DNA of 64,000 nucleotides from Prochlorococcus marinus str. MIT 9211 (GTDB taxonomy: Bacteria > Cyanobacteriota > Cyanobacteriia > PCC-6307 > Cyanobiaceae). The DNA is taken from contig NC_009976.1 in assembly GCF_000018585.1 (NCBI RefSeq), forward strand, positions 248,001 through 312,000, read 5' to 3'. This document shows, in pieces, positions 1 to 10,181 of this stretch. Numbering within the stretch: the first letter of the stretch is position 1; every line of letters begins with the position of its first letter. The position numbers were made by a program, and so were the translations under genes. Under the pieces are notes generated by a model. That model was not told the origin of the DNA. It searched no databases and saw nothing but the letters and a program-made list of their open reading frames with translations.

Positions 1-68
1 AAATCTTTTTGGATAAAGCTGCGATAGCTTTAACTGAAGACTTGTTGAATTTCCTCAAAGAACTATGA
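1..68 (+). CDS. 3' end of a gene upstream of gatC, possibly creatininase family (partial)
   Basis: An open frame runs from the window edge to a TGA at 66-68 and encodes the tail [21 protein letters not shown]. Its stop overlaps the gatC start (ATGA), which indicates translational coupling. From memory of picocyanobacterial gene order, the gene before gatC is often a creatininase (creatinine amidohydrolase) family member. About twenty residues cannot prove that, so the family name is inference from context. Confidence 0.45.
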   Translation, partial: IFLDKAAIALTEDLLNFLKEL

Positions 69-358
69 CTAAAATTACTTCTGATGATGTTCGTAAAGTA
101 GCAACTCTTGCAAGATTAAATTTGCCAGAAGATCTTATTGATACCTATACCAGCCAACTTGAAAAAATATTGGGCTATGTGGCTCAATTAGAAGAGGTTG
201 ACACTGAAGATATCCCTCCAACATCAAGAGCAGTTGAGGTGACCAATGTTTTAAGGGAGGATATTATTCAAGAAACAGATATTCGAGAAGATCTAATAAA
301 CTTAGCTCCGAATAGAGAAGGGGACTTTTTTCGAGTACCAAAGATTCTTTCTGAATAG
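65..358 (+). CDS. gatC: Aspartyl/glutamyl-tRNA(Asn/Gln) amidotransferase subunit C
   Basis: GatC is the small subunit of GatCAB, which amidates misacylated Glu-tRNA(Gln), and Asp-tRNA(Asn) where formed. Cyanobacteria need it because they lack glutaminyl-tRNA synthetase. The 97-residue length is normal. The N-terminal [12 protein letters not shown] helix and the later VLREDII segment and C-terminal FFRVPKIL are family hallmarks. GatC stabilises the GatA-GatB interface and has no catalytic residues of its own. The ATG overlaps the stop of the upstream gene, so it is probably translated from the same mRNA. gatA and gatB are not in the window. Confidence 0.95.
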   Translation: MTKITSDDVRKVATLARLNLPEDLIDTYTSQLEKILGYVAQLEEVDTEDIPPTSRAVEVTNVLREDIIQETDIREDLINLAPNREGDFFRVPKILSE

Positions 359-371
359 TTTAAGTTTTATT

Positions 372-1397
372 TTACTTAGGTAAAACGGCTGTTTTATGAA
401 TTAAGTTAATCCAACTCTTTTTTAGTCGATAATTTGGCATTAATTTAGCTAGAGGGCGCATTTTGCTTCTATTTTTTCTATGACTTCTAATCCCAAGAAA
501 AATATCATATAGAAAGTTAAAACTATCTTGTTTACTTTCAAAGATTCCCATTCTCTGAGGAGAGCCTTTTGCATCTAATAGAGGTTTGGTTTTTTCATAA
601 GCTGCTTTGTATTCAAACCAAGGAATAGATGGCCAAAGGTGATGAATAAGATGATAGTTTTGACCCATTATCAGAATATTCATAACTCTACTTGGATAAA
701 CCCGCGCATTCTTCCATTTATTGCGTGCTAGAAATGGTCTATGAGGTAGGTAATCGAAGAATATTCCTAAAGTTACACCTACCATTAGGGCAGGGCCAAA
801 CCATAAATTATAAATAATATTCATGAAGTCAAATTTAATTCCAGCAAGAACTATTGATAAAAATATTGCTCTTTCTAAGCCCCATTGCATTAGTTCATAA
901 CGGCGCCAAAGTTTGCGCTGAAAAAAGAAATATTCGTGATAAAAAAATCTTGGAGCAATTAACCAAACTGGGCCAAAAGTGCTAACAATGTGATCAGGAT
1001 CATTCTTAGGATCATTCACATGAGAGTGATGTTGTAGATGGACTCTAGTGAAAACGGGGAAGCTAAAGCCCAATAAAATTGCTGCTCCATGCCCCATCGC
1101 TTGATTTATCCACTTGTTGGGATGAGCTGCTTTGTGGCATGCATCATGAATGACTGTTCCCTCCATATGCAATGAAAGGAATGCCATCCCAACTAGTACT
1201 GGCAATGGCCAATCACCTTCGTACCATTGCCAGATAGTTAAGAATGCGATGAGATATCCACCTAGAAACAATGCCACTGTTGGGTTTATAGAATCAGGCG
1301 GATCTAGATAGTCTTTAATAACCTTTTGCCAAAATGCAAAAGATTGAGATTTCTCTGAGACTTCTTTGGCCTGAGCGACATCTAGTATCTGGGTCAT
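372..1397 (-). CDS. crtR: Beta-carotene hydroxylase
   Basis: CrtR is a membrane di-iron hydroxylase that converts beta-carotene to zeaxanthin; related activity is expected on the alpha-carotene branch in Prochlorococcus. The three histidine clusters of the fatty-acid-desaturase superfamily are all visible: HDACH at residues 84-88, HLQHH at 120-124 and HLIHH at 249-253. Between and around them lie hydrophobic membrane segments (about 40-57, 66-80, 178-215). The 341-residue length fits the CrtR type rather than the shorter CrtZ type. It converges on gatC with a 13-base gap, and tRNA-Leu lies upstream on the same strand. The start is the ATG of MTQILDVAQ. Confidence 0.93.
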   Translation of the reverse strand: MTQILDVAQAKEVSEKSQSFAFWQKVIKDYLDPPDSINPTVALFLGGYLIAFLTIWQWYEGDWPLPVLVGMAFLSLHMEGTVIHDACHKAAHPNKWINQAMGHGAAILLGFSFPVFTRVHLQHHSHVNDPKNDPDHIVSTFGPVWLIAPRFFYHEYFFFQRKLWRRYELMQWGLERAIFLSIVLAGIKFDFMNIIYNLWFGPALMVGVTLGIFFDYLPHRPFLARNKWKNARVYPSRVMNILIMGQNYHLIHHLWPSIPWFEYKAAYEKTKPLLDAKGSPQRMGIFESKQDSFNFLYDIFLGIRSHRKNRSKMRPLAKLMPNYRLKKSWINLIHKTAVLPK

Positions 1398-1532
1398 TGC
1401 TTTTTTGGATTAATCCCTAGAAGAAAAATCATTTTTGGAAGTTTTGAGAATGATTTTTAATTCGGGTGTTTCCATTCCCAAGAGAAACTTTCTTAATAGA
1501 TAAAACCACTTTATCTAGAATTGCCTTAATAG

Positions 1533-1614
1533 TGCCCACCGGGAGACTTGAACTCCCACGACCGAAGTCACTGGTACCTAAAACCAGCGCGTCTACCAAT
1601 TCCGCCAGGTGGGC
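1533..1614 (-). tRNA. tRNA-Leu (anticodon UAG)
   Basis: The minus strand folds as a class II tRNA. The acceptor stem pairs GCCCACC with GGTGGGC, the T arm contains the conserved GTTCAAG, and the variable arm is long as expected for tRNA-Leu. The anticodon stem CTGGT/ACCAG encloses the loop TTTAGGT, giving anticodon TAG, which reads CUN leucine codons. The discriminator base is A and CCA is not encoded. Confidence 0.95.
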
Positions 1615-1667
1615 TTACTGTTCAACTTAAGACAAAATATATAAAGTCATGGTCATTCTAGGAAATC

Positions 1668-2216
1668 ATGTTGGCCGTTTTTATTGGTGACCTTTCTGTT
1701 TTAGTAGGGTTTGTAATTTTAATTTTACCTTTGGTGCTTACTGAGTTGAGTCGGGCTCGAGATTCTTTATGGGGAGCCTTGGTAATCATTTTAGGTTTAA
1801 TTCTGATTACAGAGAATGATCGTTTTACTGGCACGCCAATGCTAGCAGTCCTTTTGGGAGCATTAATTATTTCAAGACTTTTATTGGAGGTCTCTAATAA
1901 TCGATGGCAGCAATTAAGTCCCGAAGAAAAAATTGCTTTGAAGTCGTTTCAAAAGTGGAATATCAGCATTAGGCAATTATTTTTAATCTTTGCAAAATTA
2001 TGGTCTATCTGTTTGGAGCTAATTAAAGCTTTACTTCCAAAAAAACAAACAAATTCAACTGTAAAAAAGTGGATTCGCCCAGATCCTTCCGCTGAATCCA
2101 AAACCTTAACTCCAAAGGAATTTTTTTCTGATGAGACTTCACCATCGGATTTGAAAACTGACCCAGATCAGAATTCATCACTAAAAAAGAGCAATTTTAC
2201 CTCTGAGGACTCATAA
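1668..2216 (+). CDS. Small membrane protein upstream of ileS, possibly Ycf66-like
   Basis: A 182-residue protein. The N-terminal half holds about three hydrophobic segments (residues 2-25, 33-47, 56-72). A soluble region containing NNRWQQLSPEEK follows. The C-terminal 50 residues are polar, rich in Ser, Asp, Lys and Pro, and probably disordered. The arrangement of N-terminal hairpins plus variable tail recalls the Ycf66 family of cyanobacteria and plastids, and I recall similar genes just before ileS in picocyanobacteria. The family call is a tentative memory match. It ends 22 bases before the ileS start, so the two are likely cotranscribed. No function is proposed. Confidence 0.65.
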   Translation: MLAVFIGDLSVLVGFVILILPLVLTELSRARDSLWGALVIILGLILITENDRFTGTPMLAVLLGALIISRLLLEVSNNRWQQLSPEEKIALKSFQKWNISIRQLFLIFAKLWSICLELIKALLPKKQTNSTVKKWIRPDPSAESKTLTPKEFFSDETSPSDLKTDPDQNSSLKKSNFTSEDS

Positions 2217-2238
2217 TCTTTTTTAACGAAGGATCAAT

Positions 2239-5148
2239 GTGACCAAGGAGACACGTCAGGGCGAGCAAAACCGCCCATCCTACAAAGAATCACTCAATCT
2301 TCTAAAGACAAGCTTTGGTATGCGTGCCAATGCAACTCTTAGGGAACCTGAGCTTCAAAACTTTTGGGCGGACAAAGGAATAGACCTGGAACTTGGTTTG
2401 GCCAATAAAGGTCCATCTTTTACTTTGCATGATGGCCCTCCTTATGCAAATGGGGCTCTTCATATGGGACATGCCCTTAATAAAGTTCTGAAAGACATAA
2501 TTAATAAATTTCACATTATGCGGGGGCACAAAGTACATTTTGTCCCTGGATGGGATTGCCATGGACTACCTATTGAGCTCAAAGTTCTACAAACCCTCTC
2601 AAATAAAGAAAGACAAGCTTTAACTCCTATTCAATTAAGAAAAAAGGCTGCTGCTTATGCAAGTAAGCAGGTAAAAGGTCAAATGGAAGGTTTTAAACGA
2701 TGGGGCATATGGGGAAATTGGAATAAACCTTATTTAACCCTTCAAAAAGAATACGAATCTGCTCAAGTGAAATTATTTGGTCAGATGGTGCTCAAGGGAT
2801 ACATCTATAGAGGGCTTAAGCCAGTGCATTGGAGTCCTAGTTCTAGGACAGCTTTGGCTGAGGCAGAATTAGAATATCCAGAAGCACATACCAGTCCCAG
2901 TGTATATGTTGCTTTTTCAGTAATACATTTACCTCAAAGCTTATCTGAAAATCTTATTAAGCAAGGCTTAGAACTTCCAGGTGATGAAGTCGAATTAAGT
3001 AAAAGATTGAAAGTATGTATTTGGACCACTACGCCTTGGACTTTGCCTGCAAATGCAGCAGTATCTGTAAATTCTAATCTTGATTATTCTTTTGTTAGAC
3101 ATGAAGAAAAAGGCCAGATCTTAATTTTTGCTACTGAACTTTTAGAAGAAGTATCTGAGATATTAGGGATTAGCTTCAAACAAGTTGCAAATGCTAAAGG
3201 TGAATCTTTGAAAGGAATTCTTTATAAACATCCTTTATATGAAAGAACGGCTCCAATTGTTCTTGGCGGTAGTTATATAACCACTCAATCTGGTACAGGC
3301 TTAGTTCATACTGCACCTGGTCATGGAATTGATGATTTCAAGACAGGACTTCAAAATAATTTAGAAGTATTTTGTCCAGTTGATGAGAAAGGAATTTTTA
3401 CTTCAGAGGCAGGCAAATTTGAAGGACTAAATGTTTTAAAGGATGCAAATAAAGAAATTATTAGCTCCCTTGAGATTTCTGGCTCTTTATTAAAAGAGCT
3501 ACCTTATGTACATAAATATCCATATGACTGGAGAACAAAAAAACCAACTATATTTAGAGCAACTGAGCAATGGTTTGCGTCTGTTGAAGGCTTTAGAGAA
3601 GATGCTCTAAAAGCAATTGATGATGTTGAGTGGCTACCAGAATCTGGACGCAATCGTATTCAATCCATGGTACGCGAAAGAGGTGATTGGTGTATTTCTA
3701 GGCAGCGGACTTGGGGTATACCAATACCAGTATTTTATAAAAAAAATACCAATGAAATTTTATTAAATAAGGAAACTATTGATCATATTGAAAATCTTTT
3801 TGCTCAGTATGGAGCAGATATTTGGTGGGAATTTGATGAGTCTAAACTTTTGCCTCCATCTTTAGCTTCTGAATCACATCATTGGCAAAAAGGAGTTGAC
3901 ACTATGGATGTTTGGTTTGACTCTGGTTCTAGTTGGGCTTCAGTCAGTTGTCAAAGAGATGAACTGGGCTATCCAGCCGATCTTTACTTGGAAGGCACAG
4001 ATCAGCATCGAGGCTGGTTTCAGTCTTCATTGTTAACATCCGTTGCTGTCAATGGTCATGCTCCTTATAAAAAAGTTTTAACTCATGGGTTTGCTTTAGA
4101 TGAAAATGGTAGGAAGATGAGTAAATCATTGGGCAATATTATTGATCCAACAGTAATAATTAATGGAGGAACAAATAAGAAAACTGACCCTGCATATGGA
4201 GCTGACGTTCTTAGGCTTTGGGTAAGTTCAGTTGATTATTCAGTTGATGTTCCTATCGGTTCTAACATCTTAAAACAACTCTCTGATGTTTATAGAAAAG
4301 TTAGGAATACTTCTCGCTATCTTCTTGGTAACTTGCATGATTTTGACCCTAAAAAAAATTCGGTTGATATAGATAACTTGCCAATACTTGACAAATGGAT
4401 GCTTAATAGAACAGCAGAAGTCATAGATGAGATTACATTGGCTTTTGAGAAATATGAGTTTTCTAGATTCTTTCAATTATTACAAAGCTTCTGTACAGTT
4501 GACCTGTCTAATTTTTACTTAGATATTGCGAAAGATAGACTTTATGTGAGTGCACCTGATGATCCCAGAAGAAGAGCTTGTCAGACTGTAATGGCTTTAA
4601 TTATAGAGAAATTAGCAGGTCTTATCTCTCCAGTTTTATGTCATATGGCTGAAGATATTTGGCAGAATATACCCTATCAACTTTCTGAAGAATCTGTATT
4701 TAAAAGAGGCTGGCCAGTGTCTCCAAGCAATTGGAAGAGAGCTTCTTTAACTGAACCTATTTCTTTAATTCGAGAACTTAGGACATCAGTTAACCGTGTC
4801 TTAGAAGGTTGCAGAAATAGGCAGGAGCTAGGCTCTTCCTTGGAAGCAGGATTGCGGCTTGAGATAACTAATCAGGGTCTTTTAGATGCAATAGACTTTC
4901 TTGCTAAGAATGGTGACCATGATGTTGATTGTATTAGAGATTGGTTTCTTGTGTCACAACTTCAAATAGGAGGAGAGCCTTGGGCTGAAGTCTTAATAAG
5001 CCAACAATTTGAATTAGGAGTTATTGAGATATCTAATGCAAGGGGATATAAGTGTGAACGATGTTGGCATTATGAACAAGATATTGGTAGTTGCTCTGAA
5101 CATCCAACATTATGTGGAAGATGTGTGACTGTAATGAATAGGCTTTAA
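2239..5148 (+). CDS. ileS: Isoleucyl-tRNA synthetase
   Basis: A class I aminoacyl-tRNA synthetase of 969 residues that charges tRNA(Ile) and edits mischarged Val-tRNA(Ile). The HIGH signature appears as HMGH at 75-78 within [14 protein letters not shown]. The CP1 editing region includes [15 protein letters not shown] and the [12 protein letters not shown] stretch. The KMSKS loop is intact at 626-630. The C-terminus carries the bacterial-type zinc finger, with Cys at about 939, 942, 959 and 962. The start is GTG at 2239, in [19 protein letters not shown]; the next part matches the usual N-terminal FxMRANLxxREP pattern. Full length, no defects. Confidence 0.97.
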   Translation: MTKETRQGEQNRPSYKESLNLLKTSFGMRANATLREPELQNFWADKGIDLELGLANKGPSFTLHDGPPYANGALHMGHALNKVLKDIINKFHIMRGHKVHFVPGWDCHGLPIELKVLQTLSNKERQALTPIQLRKKAAAYASKQVKGQMEGFKRWGIWGNWNKPYLTLQKEYESAQVKLFGQMVLKGYIYRGLKPVHWSPSSRTALAEAELEYPEAHTSPSVYVAFSVIHLPQSLSENLIKQGLELPGDEVELSKRLKVCIWTTTPWTLPANAAVSVNSNLDYSFVRHEEKGQILIFATELLEEVSEILGISFKQVANAKGESLKGILYKHPLYERTAPIVLGGSYITTQSGTGLVHTAPGHGIDDFKTGLQNNLEVFCPVDEKGIFTSEAGKFEGLNVLKDANKEIISSLEISGSLLKELPYVHKYPYDWRTKKPTIFRATEQWFASVEGFREDALKAIDDVEWLPESGRNRIQSMVRERGDWCISRQRTWGIPIPVFYKKNTNEILLNKETIDHIENLFAQYGADIWWEFDESKLLPPSLASESHHWQKGVDTMDVWFDSGSSWASVSCQRDELGYPADLYLEGTDQHRGWFQSSLLTSVAVNGHAPYKKVLTHGFALDENGRKMSKSLGNIIDPTVIINGGTNKKTDPAYGADVLRLWVSSVDYSVDVPIGSNILKQLSDVYRKVRNTSRYLLGNLHDFDPKKNSVDIDNLPILDKWMLNRTAEVIDEITLAFEKYEFSRFFQLLQSFCTVDLSNFYLDIAKDRLYVSAPDDPRRRACQTVMALIIEKLAGLISPVLCHMAEDIWQNIPYQLSEESVFKRGWPVSPSNWKRASLTEPISLIRELRTSVNRVLEGCRNRQELGSSLEAGLRLEITNQGLLDAIDFLAKNGDHDVDCIRDWFLVSQLQIGGEPWAEVLISQQFELGVIEISNARGYKCERCWHYEQDIGSCSEHPTLCGRCVTVMNRL

Positions 5149-5173
5149 AATAAAATAAAGAATAAATTTTTGT

Positions 5174-5494
5174 TTATAACCAATTACTTTCTTTTAGGAA
5201 TTCTTCTATTTTTAATGGCCCTCGAACTATTTTATCCTGTGAAGGATTCATTGGTGCTAGTAGTAACTCAGCTTCAATGAGATTTGCATTTCTAGGTAGT
5301 GTTGGTTTGTCTAGATCAAAATCTGTTGAATGAGTTGTACAACTACTAAATCCTTTATAGATTAATATCTCTAATGGTCTTTTACTTTCATCTTTTTCTA
5401 CAATAAAGCCTTTTAACCTAAGAATTTTATTTATATGCAATTGACTAATTCTTTCTAATATTAATAACATTTTTTCATTATTTGAAAGAGCCAT
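5174..5494 (-). CDS. Small conserved protein of unknown function
   Basis: A 106-residue soluble protein with no signal peptide or membrane segment. It looks mixed alpha/beta: an N-terminal helix (NEKMLLILERISQLHINKIL), a strand-rich middle (LEILIYKGFSSCTTHSTDFD) and a PLRNAN-like loop followed by AELLLAPMNPSQDKIV. I think it belongs to a small family shared by cyanobacteria and plant plastids, but cannot name it with confidence. It lies three bases downstream of the DUF3177-like gene on the same strand, so the two form an operon. It ends 25 bases from ileS, convergently. Confidence 0.7.
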   Translation of the reverse strand: MALSNNEKMLLILERISQLHINKILRLKGFIVEKDESKRPLEILIYKGFSSCTTHSTDFDLDKPTLPRNANLIEAELLLAPMNPSQDKIVRGPLKIEEFLKESNWL

Positions 5495-5497
5495 ATA

Positions 5498-6109
5498 TCA
5501 GAAACCTCCTGCAATCCTCCCTTGTTTGGGGAAGCGGACCAATAACCATTGAAGAAGTCCCACAAGATATGCAATTAATGCTAGATAGCCAAGGAAAGCT
5601 GCTAATGATTCAGTCCAGTTGGCACCAAATAAAAAGTTGAATAAGCCCTTTAGCATGATATGTGATTTTATTGGAGCTTCTTTCCAAGCATTACAAGATT
5701 GATTAGATAAAGATTGAATACATGACAGACTTGAAAAGCTGAGACTGAGATATATGACTCCAAAAAAACTAATTATCCACCTCCATACTTTAACTATAAA
5801 ATTAAGAGGTTTCCAATGAGGTAAGTCTCTTAATTCTTCATTGAGATCTACCCAGAACCAAATTGACGTTACCAAGAGGAAGGGAGCCGCAAAGGAAGTT
5901 AAATGACCTATAGACCTATCTCCAGTTAGAAGAAGGATGCTGATCGGAATTAGACTAGCAACCTTCCAATAAATTGATAGCAATCTAACAATTGAATATT
6001 CTTTTTTAATGCTGGCCCAAATTAATAGAATTAAGGGAAGTCCAAAAGCAAAAGTAGCCCCTAGTTTGTAGGTAAGCCAAACAAGAGTGCGAAATGAGAT
6101 CTCAGCCAT
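5498..6109 (-). CDS. DUF3177-like multi-pass membrane protein
   Basis: A 203-residue protein with about five hydrophobic segments (roughly residues 12-32, 43-62, 70-88, 108-128 and 168-192) and polar loops, including the charged DLNEELRDLPHWKP. Length, topology and location next to trmB match the cyanobacterial family DUF3177, whose function is unknown. This is a memory match, not a search. It starts at an ATG and is divergent from trmB with about 80 bases between them. The next gene on the strand follows after three bases, so an operon is likely. Confidence 0.72.
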   Translation of the reverse strand: MAEISFRTLVWLTYKLGATFAFGLPLILLIWASIKKEYSIVRLLSIYWKVASLIPISILLLTGDRSIGHLTSFAAPFLLVTSIWFWVDLNEELRDLPHWKPLNFIVKVWRWIISFFGVIYLSLSFSSLSCIQSLSNQSCNAWKEAPIKSHIMLKGLFNFLFGANWTESLAAFLGYLALIAYLVGLLQWLLVRFPKQGRIAGGF

Positions 6110-6192
6110 TCCATAACTTTATCTCTTTTTGAGTATCAATTCTGCAAAGAACTCTCTTAGGCTTCTTAAATGAACCCTTGCGTTTTTAAAGA

Positions 6193-6849
6193 GTGCGACA
6201 ACATGTCAACCCTTTGAGTAGATTCTTTCAAGTTGAGCTAGAGCTTCCAGAACCAAATGAGCTTTTTTTAGATGGAAGCTTGCCAATTCATTTGGATATA
6301 GGCTCGGCAAAAGGTAAGTTTTTGATTAAATTTGCTTCTTTAGAAAAGCAATGGAATTTTTTGGGTGTTGACATTAGAAATTCACTTGTTCAAGCTGCTG
6401 AGAAAGAAAGGAAAGAACTAGGCTTAGAGAATTTAAACTTCTTATTTTGCAATGCAAATGTTAGCTTAATAAAATGGTTGAGATCTTTAAAGAAAGGTCA
6501 ATTAAAGAGAGTTTCTATACAGTTTCCTGATCCATGGTTTAAAAAACGTCATCAGAAGCGCAGGGTTTTAAATACTTCACTATTAATGGCATTGGCTTCA
6601 GCTTTAGGAACTGGCTCGCAGTTATTTATTCAGAGTGATGTCCTTCCTGTGATTAATTCAATGATTGATATTATAGAGAGAAGTGAATGCTTTGAAAGTA
6701 TTAATCCAGGACCTGAAATCTGGTTGAAAAATAATCCTTTTCAGTTATCTACTGAGCGGGAAGAGTATGCAATAAGTAGAGAATTAACTGTTTACAGAGC
6801 ATTATTTTATAGGACTGAAAAAGATTTGCCTAAAACTATAGGTATTTAA
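6193..6849 (+). CDS. trmB: tRNA (guanine-N7-)-methyltransferase
   Basis: TrmB makes m7G46 in the variable loop of tRNAs using S-adenosylmethionine. The sequence has the Rossmann-fold SAM loop [11 protein letters not shown] (residues 34-44), the GVDIR acidic strand end and the family signature [14 protein letters not shown], which contributes catalytic and tRNA-binding residues. The start is GTG at 6193, chosen because the conserved opening MRQHVNPLS follows directly. At 218 residues it is of normal length. It is divergent from the DUF3177-like gene and convergent with glmM. Confidence 0.95.
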   Translation: MRQHVNPLSRFFQVELELPEPNELFLDGSLPIHLDIGSAKGKFLIKFASLEKQWNFLGVDIRNSLVQAAEKERKELGLENLNFLFCNANVSLIKWLRSLKKGQLKRVSIQFPDPWFKKRHQKRRVLNTSLLMALASALGTGSQLFIQSDVLPVINSMIDIIERSECFESINPGPEIWLKNNPFQLSTEREEYAISRELTVYRALFYRTEKDLPKTIGI

Positions 6850-6890
6850 AATTAATGTGAACTCTTGTTTGACTTGAATAGATAACTTAC

Positions 6891-8288
6891 TTAAGCAGCG
6901 TTTAAATCCTCTTGAGCTACTTCTGCAAGATGAGAACTCCATGAATCAACTAAAAGAGGGTCTTTAGATTCAACCATCACCCTTAACAATGGCTCGGTCC
7001 CACTTTCTCTAATAAGAATTCTTCCTTCCTTTCCCATTGCTAATTTAGCCTTTTGAACTGCTGCTTGAAGTGGTTGAGATTCTTTCCAGGGTCTGCATAC
7101 AGGTGCATTAGTTATTGGTACATTTATTAGTTTTTGGGCATATGGCTTGAAGCTTTGATTTCGCCATTCAAAAAGCCGAAGATCAAGGCCAGCACATATC
7201 GTTGAAAGTTGTATAGCCGTAAGCAGACCATCTCCACATAGCTTATTCATGCTTGAGAGAATATGACCTGATTGTTCTCCTCCTAAGTTTGCATTAGTTT
7301 TTAGCATTGCTTCGTGAACATGGCGATCACCTACGGACGTTCTTTCTAATAAACCTCCTTGCCCTAGCCAAGCTTTTTCTAGCCCAAGGTTTGACATTGA
7401 TGTGGTAACTAACCTTTTTTCATTCAGTTTATTCTTCGCTTTAAGATGTGAACCCCATAAATAAAGAATATGATCTCCATCTATGACTCGCCCTTTTTCA
7501 TCAATAGCCATTAATCTGTCAGCGTCTCCATCAAAAGCAAAACCCATTTGAGCATTCTTTGAAAGAACGGCTTCTTTTAGCTGATTAAGATTGGTCGATC
7601 CACAGTTGACATTAATTTTCCCTCCATCAGCTTTCCCATTTATTGTGCTTACATTTGCTCCTAAAGCCTTAAAAATCTTTTCTCCACATGATGTGGCTGA
7701 TCCCCAGCATAGATCTAGAACAATTGATACATTAGCCAAGCTTTGGTCTTTGGCAGACTCTAAAAGGCTATTCTCATAATCTCCAAGAAGTTCATTGCGG
7801 AAATAGACTTGTCCAATATTTTTTGAAGTACTTATTTCTTGTAATAGGCCTTGCTCAATAATATTTTGTTGTCCAAGTGTAATTTTATTACCAGTCGAAT
7901 TAAAAAACTTTATTCCATTATCTTCTGGTGGATTGTGGCTTGCAGAAACCATGGCACCTCCAGAAGCGCCAAATCTTTGAATGAGGTGCGGTACTGCAGG
8001 TGTTGTGCATAGGCCTAATACCCAAACTTCTTTGCCAGCAGCCGTCAAACCAGCTGCCAATGCAGAAACAATCATTGAGCCGCTCTGACGAGAGTCTTTA
8101 CCGATTAGGAAAGGCCCTTCACCAGAAATTGCTAGGCCAAACCAGTATCCAATTTTGAAAACAATATTTTCTGTTAGCAAATTCTTTGCATTTCCTCGGA
8201 TCCCATCTGTTCCGAAGATTGAAGATTCTTTTGATAAAGGCGAAAGGCCAATGGGGTCCATTTCATTGTGGCTATTTGATATAGCCAA
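6891..8288 (-). CDS. glmM: Phosphoglucosamine mutase
   Basis: GlmM interconverts glucosamine-6-phosphate and glucosamine-1-phosphate, supplying UDP-GlcNAc for peptidoglycan and lipopolysaccharide. The phosphoserine loop VSASHNPPEDNGIKFF has its catalytic Ser at about 117. The metal loop FAFDGDADR, the sugar loop GGEQSGH and the phosphate-binding RESGTEPLLRVM are all present and distinguish GlmM from phosphomannomutases. The 465-residue length is normal. It begins with ATG and is divergent from txlA, with a 94-base gap that must hold both promoters. A second member of the alpha-D-phosphohexomutase superfamily lies at 41056-42513. Confidence 0.95.
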   Translation of the reverse strand: MAISNSHNEMDPIGLSPLSKESSIFGTDGIRGNAKNLLTENIVFKIGYWFGLAISGEGPFLIGKDSRQSGSMIVSALAAGLTAAGKEVWVLGLCTTPAVPHLIQRFGASGGAMVSASHNPPEDNGIKFFNSTGNKITLGQQNIIEQGLLQEISTSKNIGQVYFRNELLGDYENSLLESAKDQSLANVSIVLDLCWGSATSCGEKIFKALGANVSTINGKADGGKINVNCGSTNLNQLKEAVLSKNAQMGFAFDGDADRLMAIDEKGRVIDGDHILYLWGSHLKAKNKLNEKRLVTTSMSNLGLEKAWLGQGGLLERTSVGDRHVHEAMLKTNANLGGEQSGHILSSMNKLCGDGLLTAIQLSTICAGLDLRLFEWRNQSFKPYAQKLINVPITNAPVCRPWKESQPLQAAVQKAKLAMGKEGRILIRESGTEPLLRVMVESKDPLLVDSWSSHLAEVAQEDLNAA

Positions 8289-8382
8289 GAAGGTTAAATC
8301 GGCTGAACATTAGCTCAAATAGAAACCTTTTCCTAATAAATCATTCAAATAATGCCAAAGTGAGTTCTGAATCAGATTTTTT

Positions 8383-8949
8383 ATGGCAGATAATTCTTCA
8401 TTAATTGCCCTCAGCAAACTACAAAAAATTCTTTTGATGCTGGTGGCTTTTGTACTATCTGCAGCACTTTTGATCATGAAGATTAGTGTTGCTTCAGTGC
8501 AGCCACTCGAGCAACTGGCTCGTAGTTCGCTGTTGCCAGAAATAGCTTTAGCCAATGGTAAACCAACTATTTTCGAGTTCTATGCAGATTGGTGTGAAGT
8601 ATGTCAAAAAATGTCCCCCTCAATAGTCGACTTAGAAAAAAGGATGGGGGATAAACTTGATATTGTTTTATTGAATGTAGATAATCAGAGGTGGTCTCCC
8701 CTGATTGATAAATATAATGTTAATGGAATACCTCAATTCATTTTCTTTAATCAAGATGGGGATCTTAAGGGAATTTCCATTGGCCTATTAAGCTCTGAAA
8801 AAATAATTAAGGCATCAGAGTATCTTATAGACAATAAAGAGCTAACTGATATTGAAGAGTTCAATAATATGTCTCCAGATAGATTTAAATTCACAGATTT
8901 GATTGATACCTCTAAGTCCAGGCCTGTTAATCCTAGAAGCCATAGTTAA
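8383..8949 (+). CDS. txlA: Membrane-anchored thioredoxin-like protein (TxlA/HCF164 type)
   Basis: A 188-residue protein with one N-terminal membrane helix (about 15-37) and a thioredoxin domain containing the redox motif WCEVC (Cys71 and Cys74) and the cis-proline loop NGIPQF. This matches TxlA of cyanobacteria and HCF164 of plastids. Those proteins face the thylakoid lumen and reduce disulfides, for example during cytochrome c or b6f maturation. The domain sequence FEFYADWCEVC is strongly typical. The C-terminal 45 residues beyond the thioredoxin core are polar. It converges on thyX with only three bases between the stops. Confidence 0.88.
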   Translation: MADNSSLIALSKLQKILLMLVAFVLSAALLIMKISVASVQPLEQLARSSLLPEIALANGKPTIFEFYADWCEVCQKMSPSIVDLEKRMGDKLDIVLLNVDNQRWSPLIDKYNVNGIPQFIFFNQDGDLKGISIGLLSSEKIIKASEYLIDNKELTDIEEFNNMSPDRFKFTDLIDTSKSRPVNPRSHS

Positions 8950-8952
8950 AAC

Positions 8953-9585
8953 TTACCAATCAAGAGCCTTTGCGACTATAGGGAATTGTTGAGAGAAAAT
9001 TGTTTTACAGGCATTTGCAATTTCCATATGTTCTTTTTGAGTGCCATAACCTGACCTTAAATTGATATAATGGATCCAGGATCTGCAAGAACCACTCATA
9101 TATATTCTTGTAGGAGTTGCAAGTGGTAAAATGAATCTTGCACACTCTTTTGCTATTCCAGATTCAAGCATTTCTTGATATAGGTTGAGAGAGTCTTCAA
9201 ACTGCTTCTTTATTTTTATCTTGAAACGGGCAGTTATTTCTTCGGGTAAGTCATGTATTGAATTTTGCCTATTTTTATTATCTTGTCTCCTTAATTCAGG
9301 GACAGGAATTTGACCTAGCTGGCTACTGTCTGCATACCTTTGGGAGAATTCTTGAAATGTAAAAGATCTATGGCGAAGAATTTGAGCAGCTATGCCTCTA
9401 TTTGTTTCAATTTGAATAGTCATAAATGCTTGTTCAAAGACACTCCAATGTTCATGCTTGATGCAATATCTTAAAAGCTTTGTAAAATCTTCATTGTCCT
9501 GGTTTTTGGGATTACTAACTCTGGCAATATATGCCATAGTTTTTTCAGCATCTGGAGTTGCTGTAACCAGATGAACACTATTCAT
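8953..9585 (-). CDS. thyX: Flavin-dependent thymidylate synthase
   Basis: ThyX methylates dUMP to dTMP using methylenetetrahydrofolate and FAD/NADPH. The signature RHR-x7-S is present as RHRSFTFQEFS (residues 71-81), with YAD following. At 210 residues it has normal ThyX length, and there is no similarity to ThyA. It follows dcd after two bases, so the cobO-like, dcd and thyX genes read as one operon. dCTP deaminase feeds the dUMP pool that ThyX uses. The start is the ATG of MNSVHLVTATPDAE. Confidence 0.95.
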   Translation of the reverse strand: MNSVHLVTATPDAEKTMAYIARVSNPKNQDNEDFTKLLRYCIKHEHWSVFEQAFMTIQIETNRGIAAQILRHRSFTFQEFSQRYADSSQLGQIPVPELRRQDNKNRQNSIHDLPEEITARFKIKIKKQFEDSLNLYQEMLESGIAKECARFILPLATPTRIYMSGSCRSWIHYINLRSGYGTQKEHMEIANACKTIFSQQFPIVAKALDW

Positions 9586-9587
9586 TG

Positions 9588-10181
9588 TTATATCTTTGCA
9601 AGAGTTACTTTCTCAGGTTGATTTTGATATTTACCCTTGCGGTCACTATAGGTTGTTTCACAAGGGTCTCCTTCTAGGAAGAGGAGTTGGCATATACCTT
9701 CATTAGCATATATTCGACAATCTGCTCCAGAACTATTGCTGAACTCCAGAGTCAGATGTCCTTCCCAGCTTGCTTCTGCTGGGGTTGTATTAACTATTAT
9801 GCCAAGCCGTGCATAAGTGCTTTTACCAAGACAAACAACAGTAATGTTTGCAGGGACTTTCATTCTCTCTAATGCGACTCCTAGGCCATATGAATGTGCA
9901 GGGAGGATGAAGTAATCTCCGTCGTCATCTTTATGGAGAGGGGTTGATTCTAAGTTATCTGGATTAAATCTTTTGGGATTCATTACTGTCCCAGGTACAT
10001 GACGAAAGATTAGGAATTCTTTAGAGGACAATCGAAGATCATAGCCATAAGACGAGCAGCCAAAACTTAAGACAGGATTTTGTTTTGAAGCAGGATTAAG
10101 GTGCCTAATCAGAGTGCTTTGGAAAGGTTTAAGCATTCCTTCTTTTGCTTTCTGACTAATCCAGCGATCGTTTTTAAGCAT
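9588..10181 (-). CDS. dcd: dCTP deaminase
   Basis: Dcd deaminates dCTP to dUTP, the precursor of dUMP. The 197-residue sequence shows the family's nucleotide-binding segments: LGKSTYARLGI (a loop used in triphosphate binding) and TPAEASWEGHLTLEFSN, which includes the catalytic Glu region. The N-terminal SFGCSSYGYDLRL is also typical of Dcd. Its ATG overlaps the stop of the upstream cobO-like gene by one base (TAATG), indicating coupled translation. thyX follows after two bases. I cannot say from sequence whether it is mono- or bifunctional with dUTPase. Confidence 0.94.
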   Translation of the reverse strand: MLKNDRWISQKAKEGMLKPFQSTLIRHLNPASKQNPVLSFGCSSYGYDLRLSSKEFLIFRHVPGTVMNPKRFNPDNLESTPLHKDDDGDYFILPAHSYGLGVALERMKVPANITVVCLGKSTYARLGIIVNTTPAEASWEGHLTLEFSNSSGADCRIYANEGICQLLFLEGDPCETTYSDRKGKYQNQPEKVTLAKI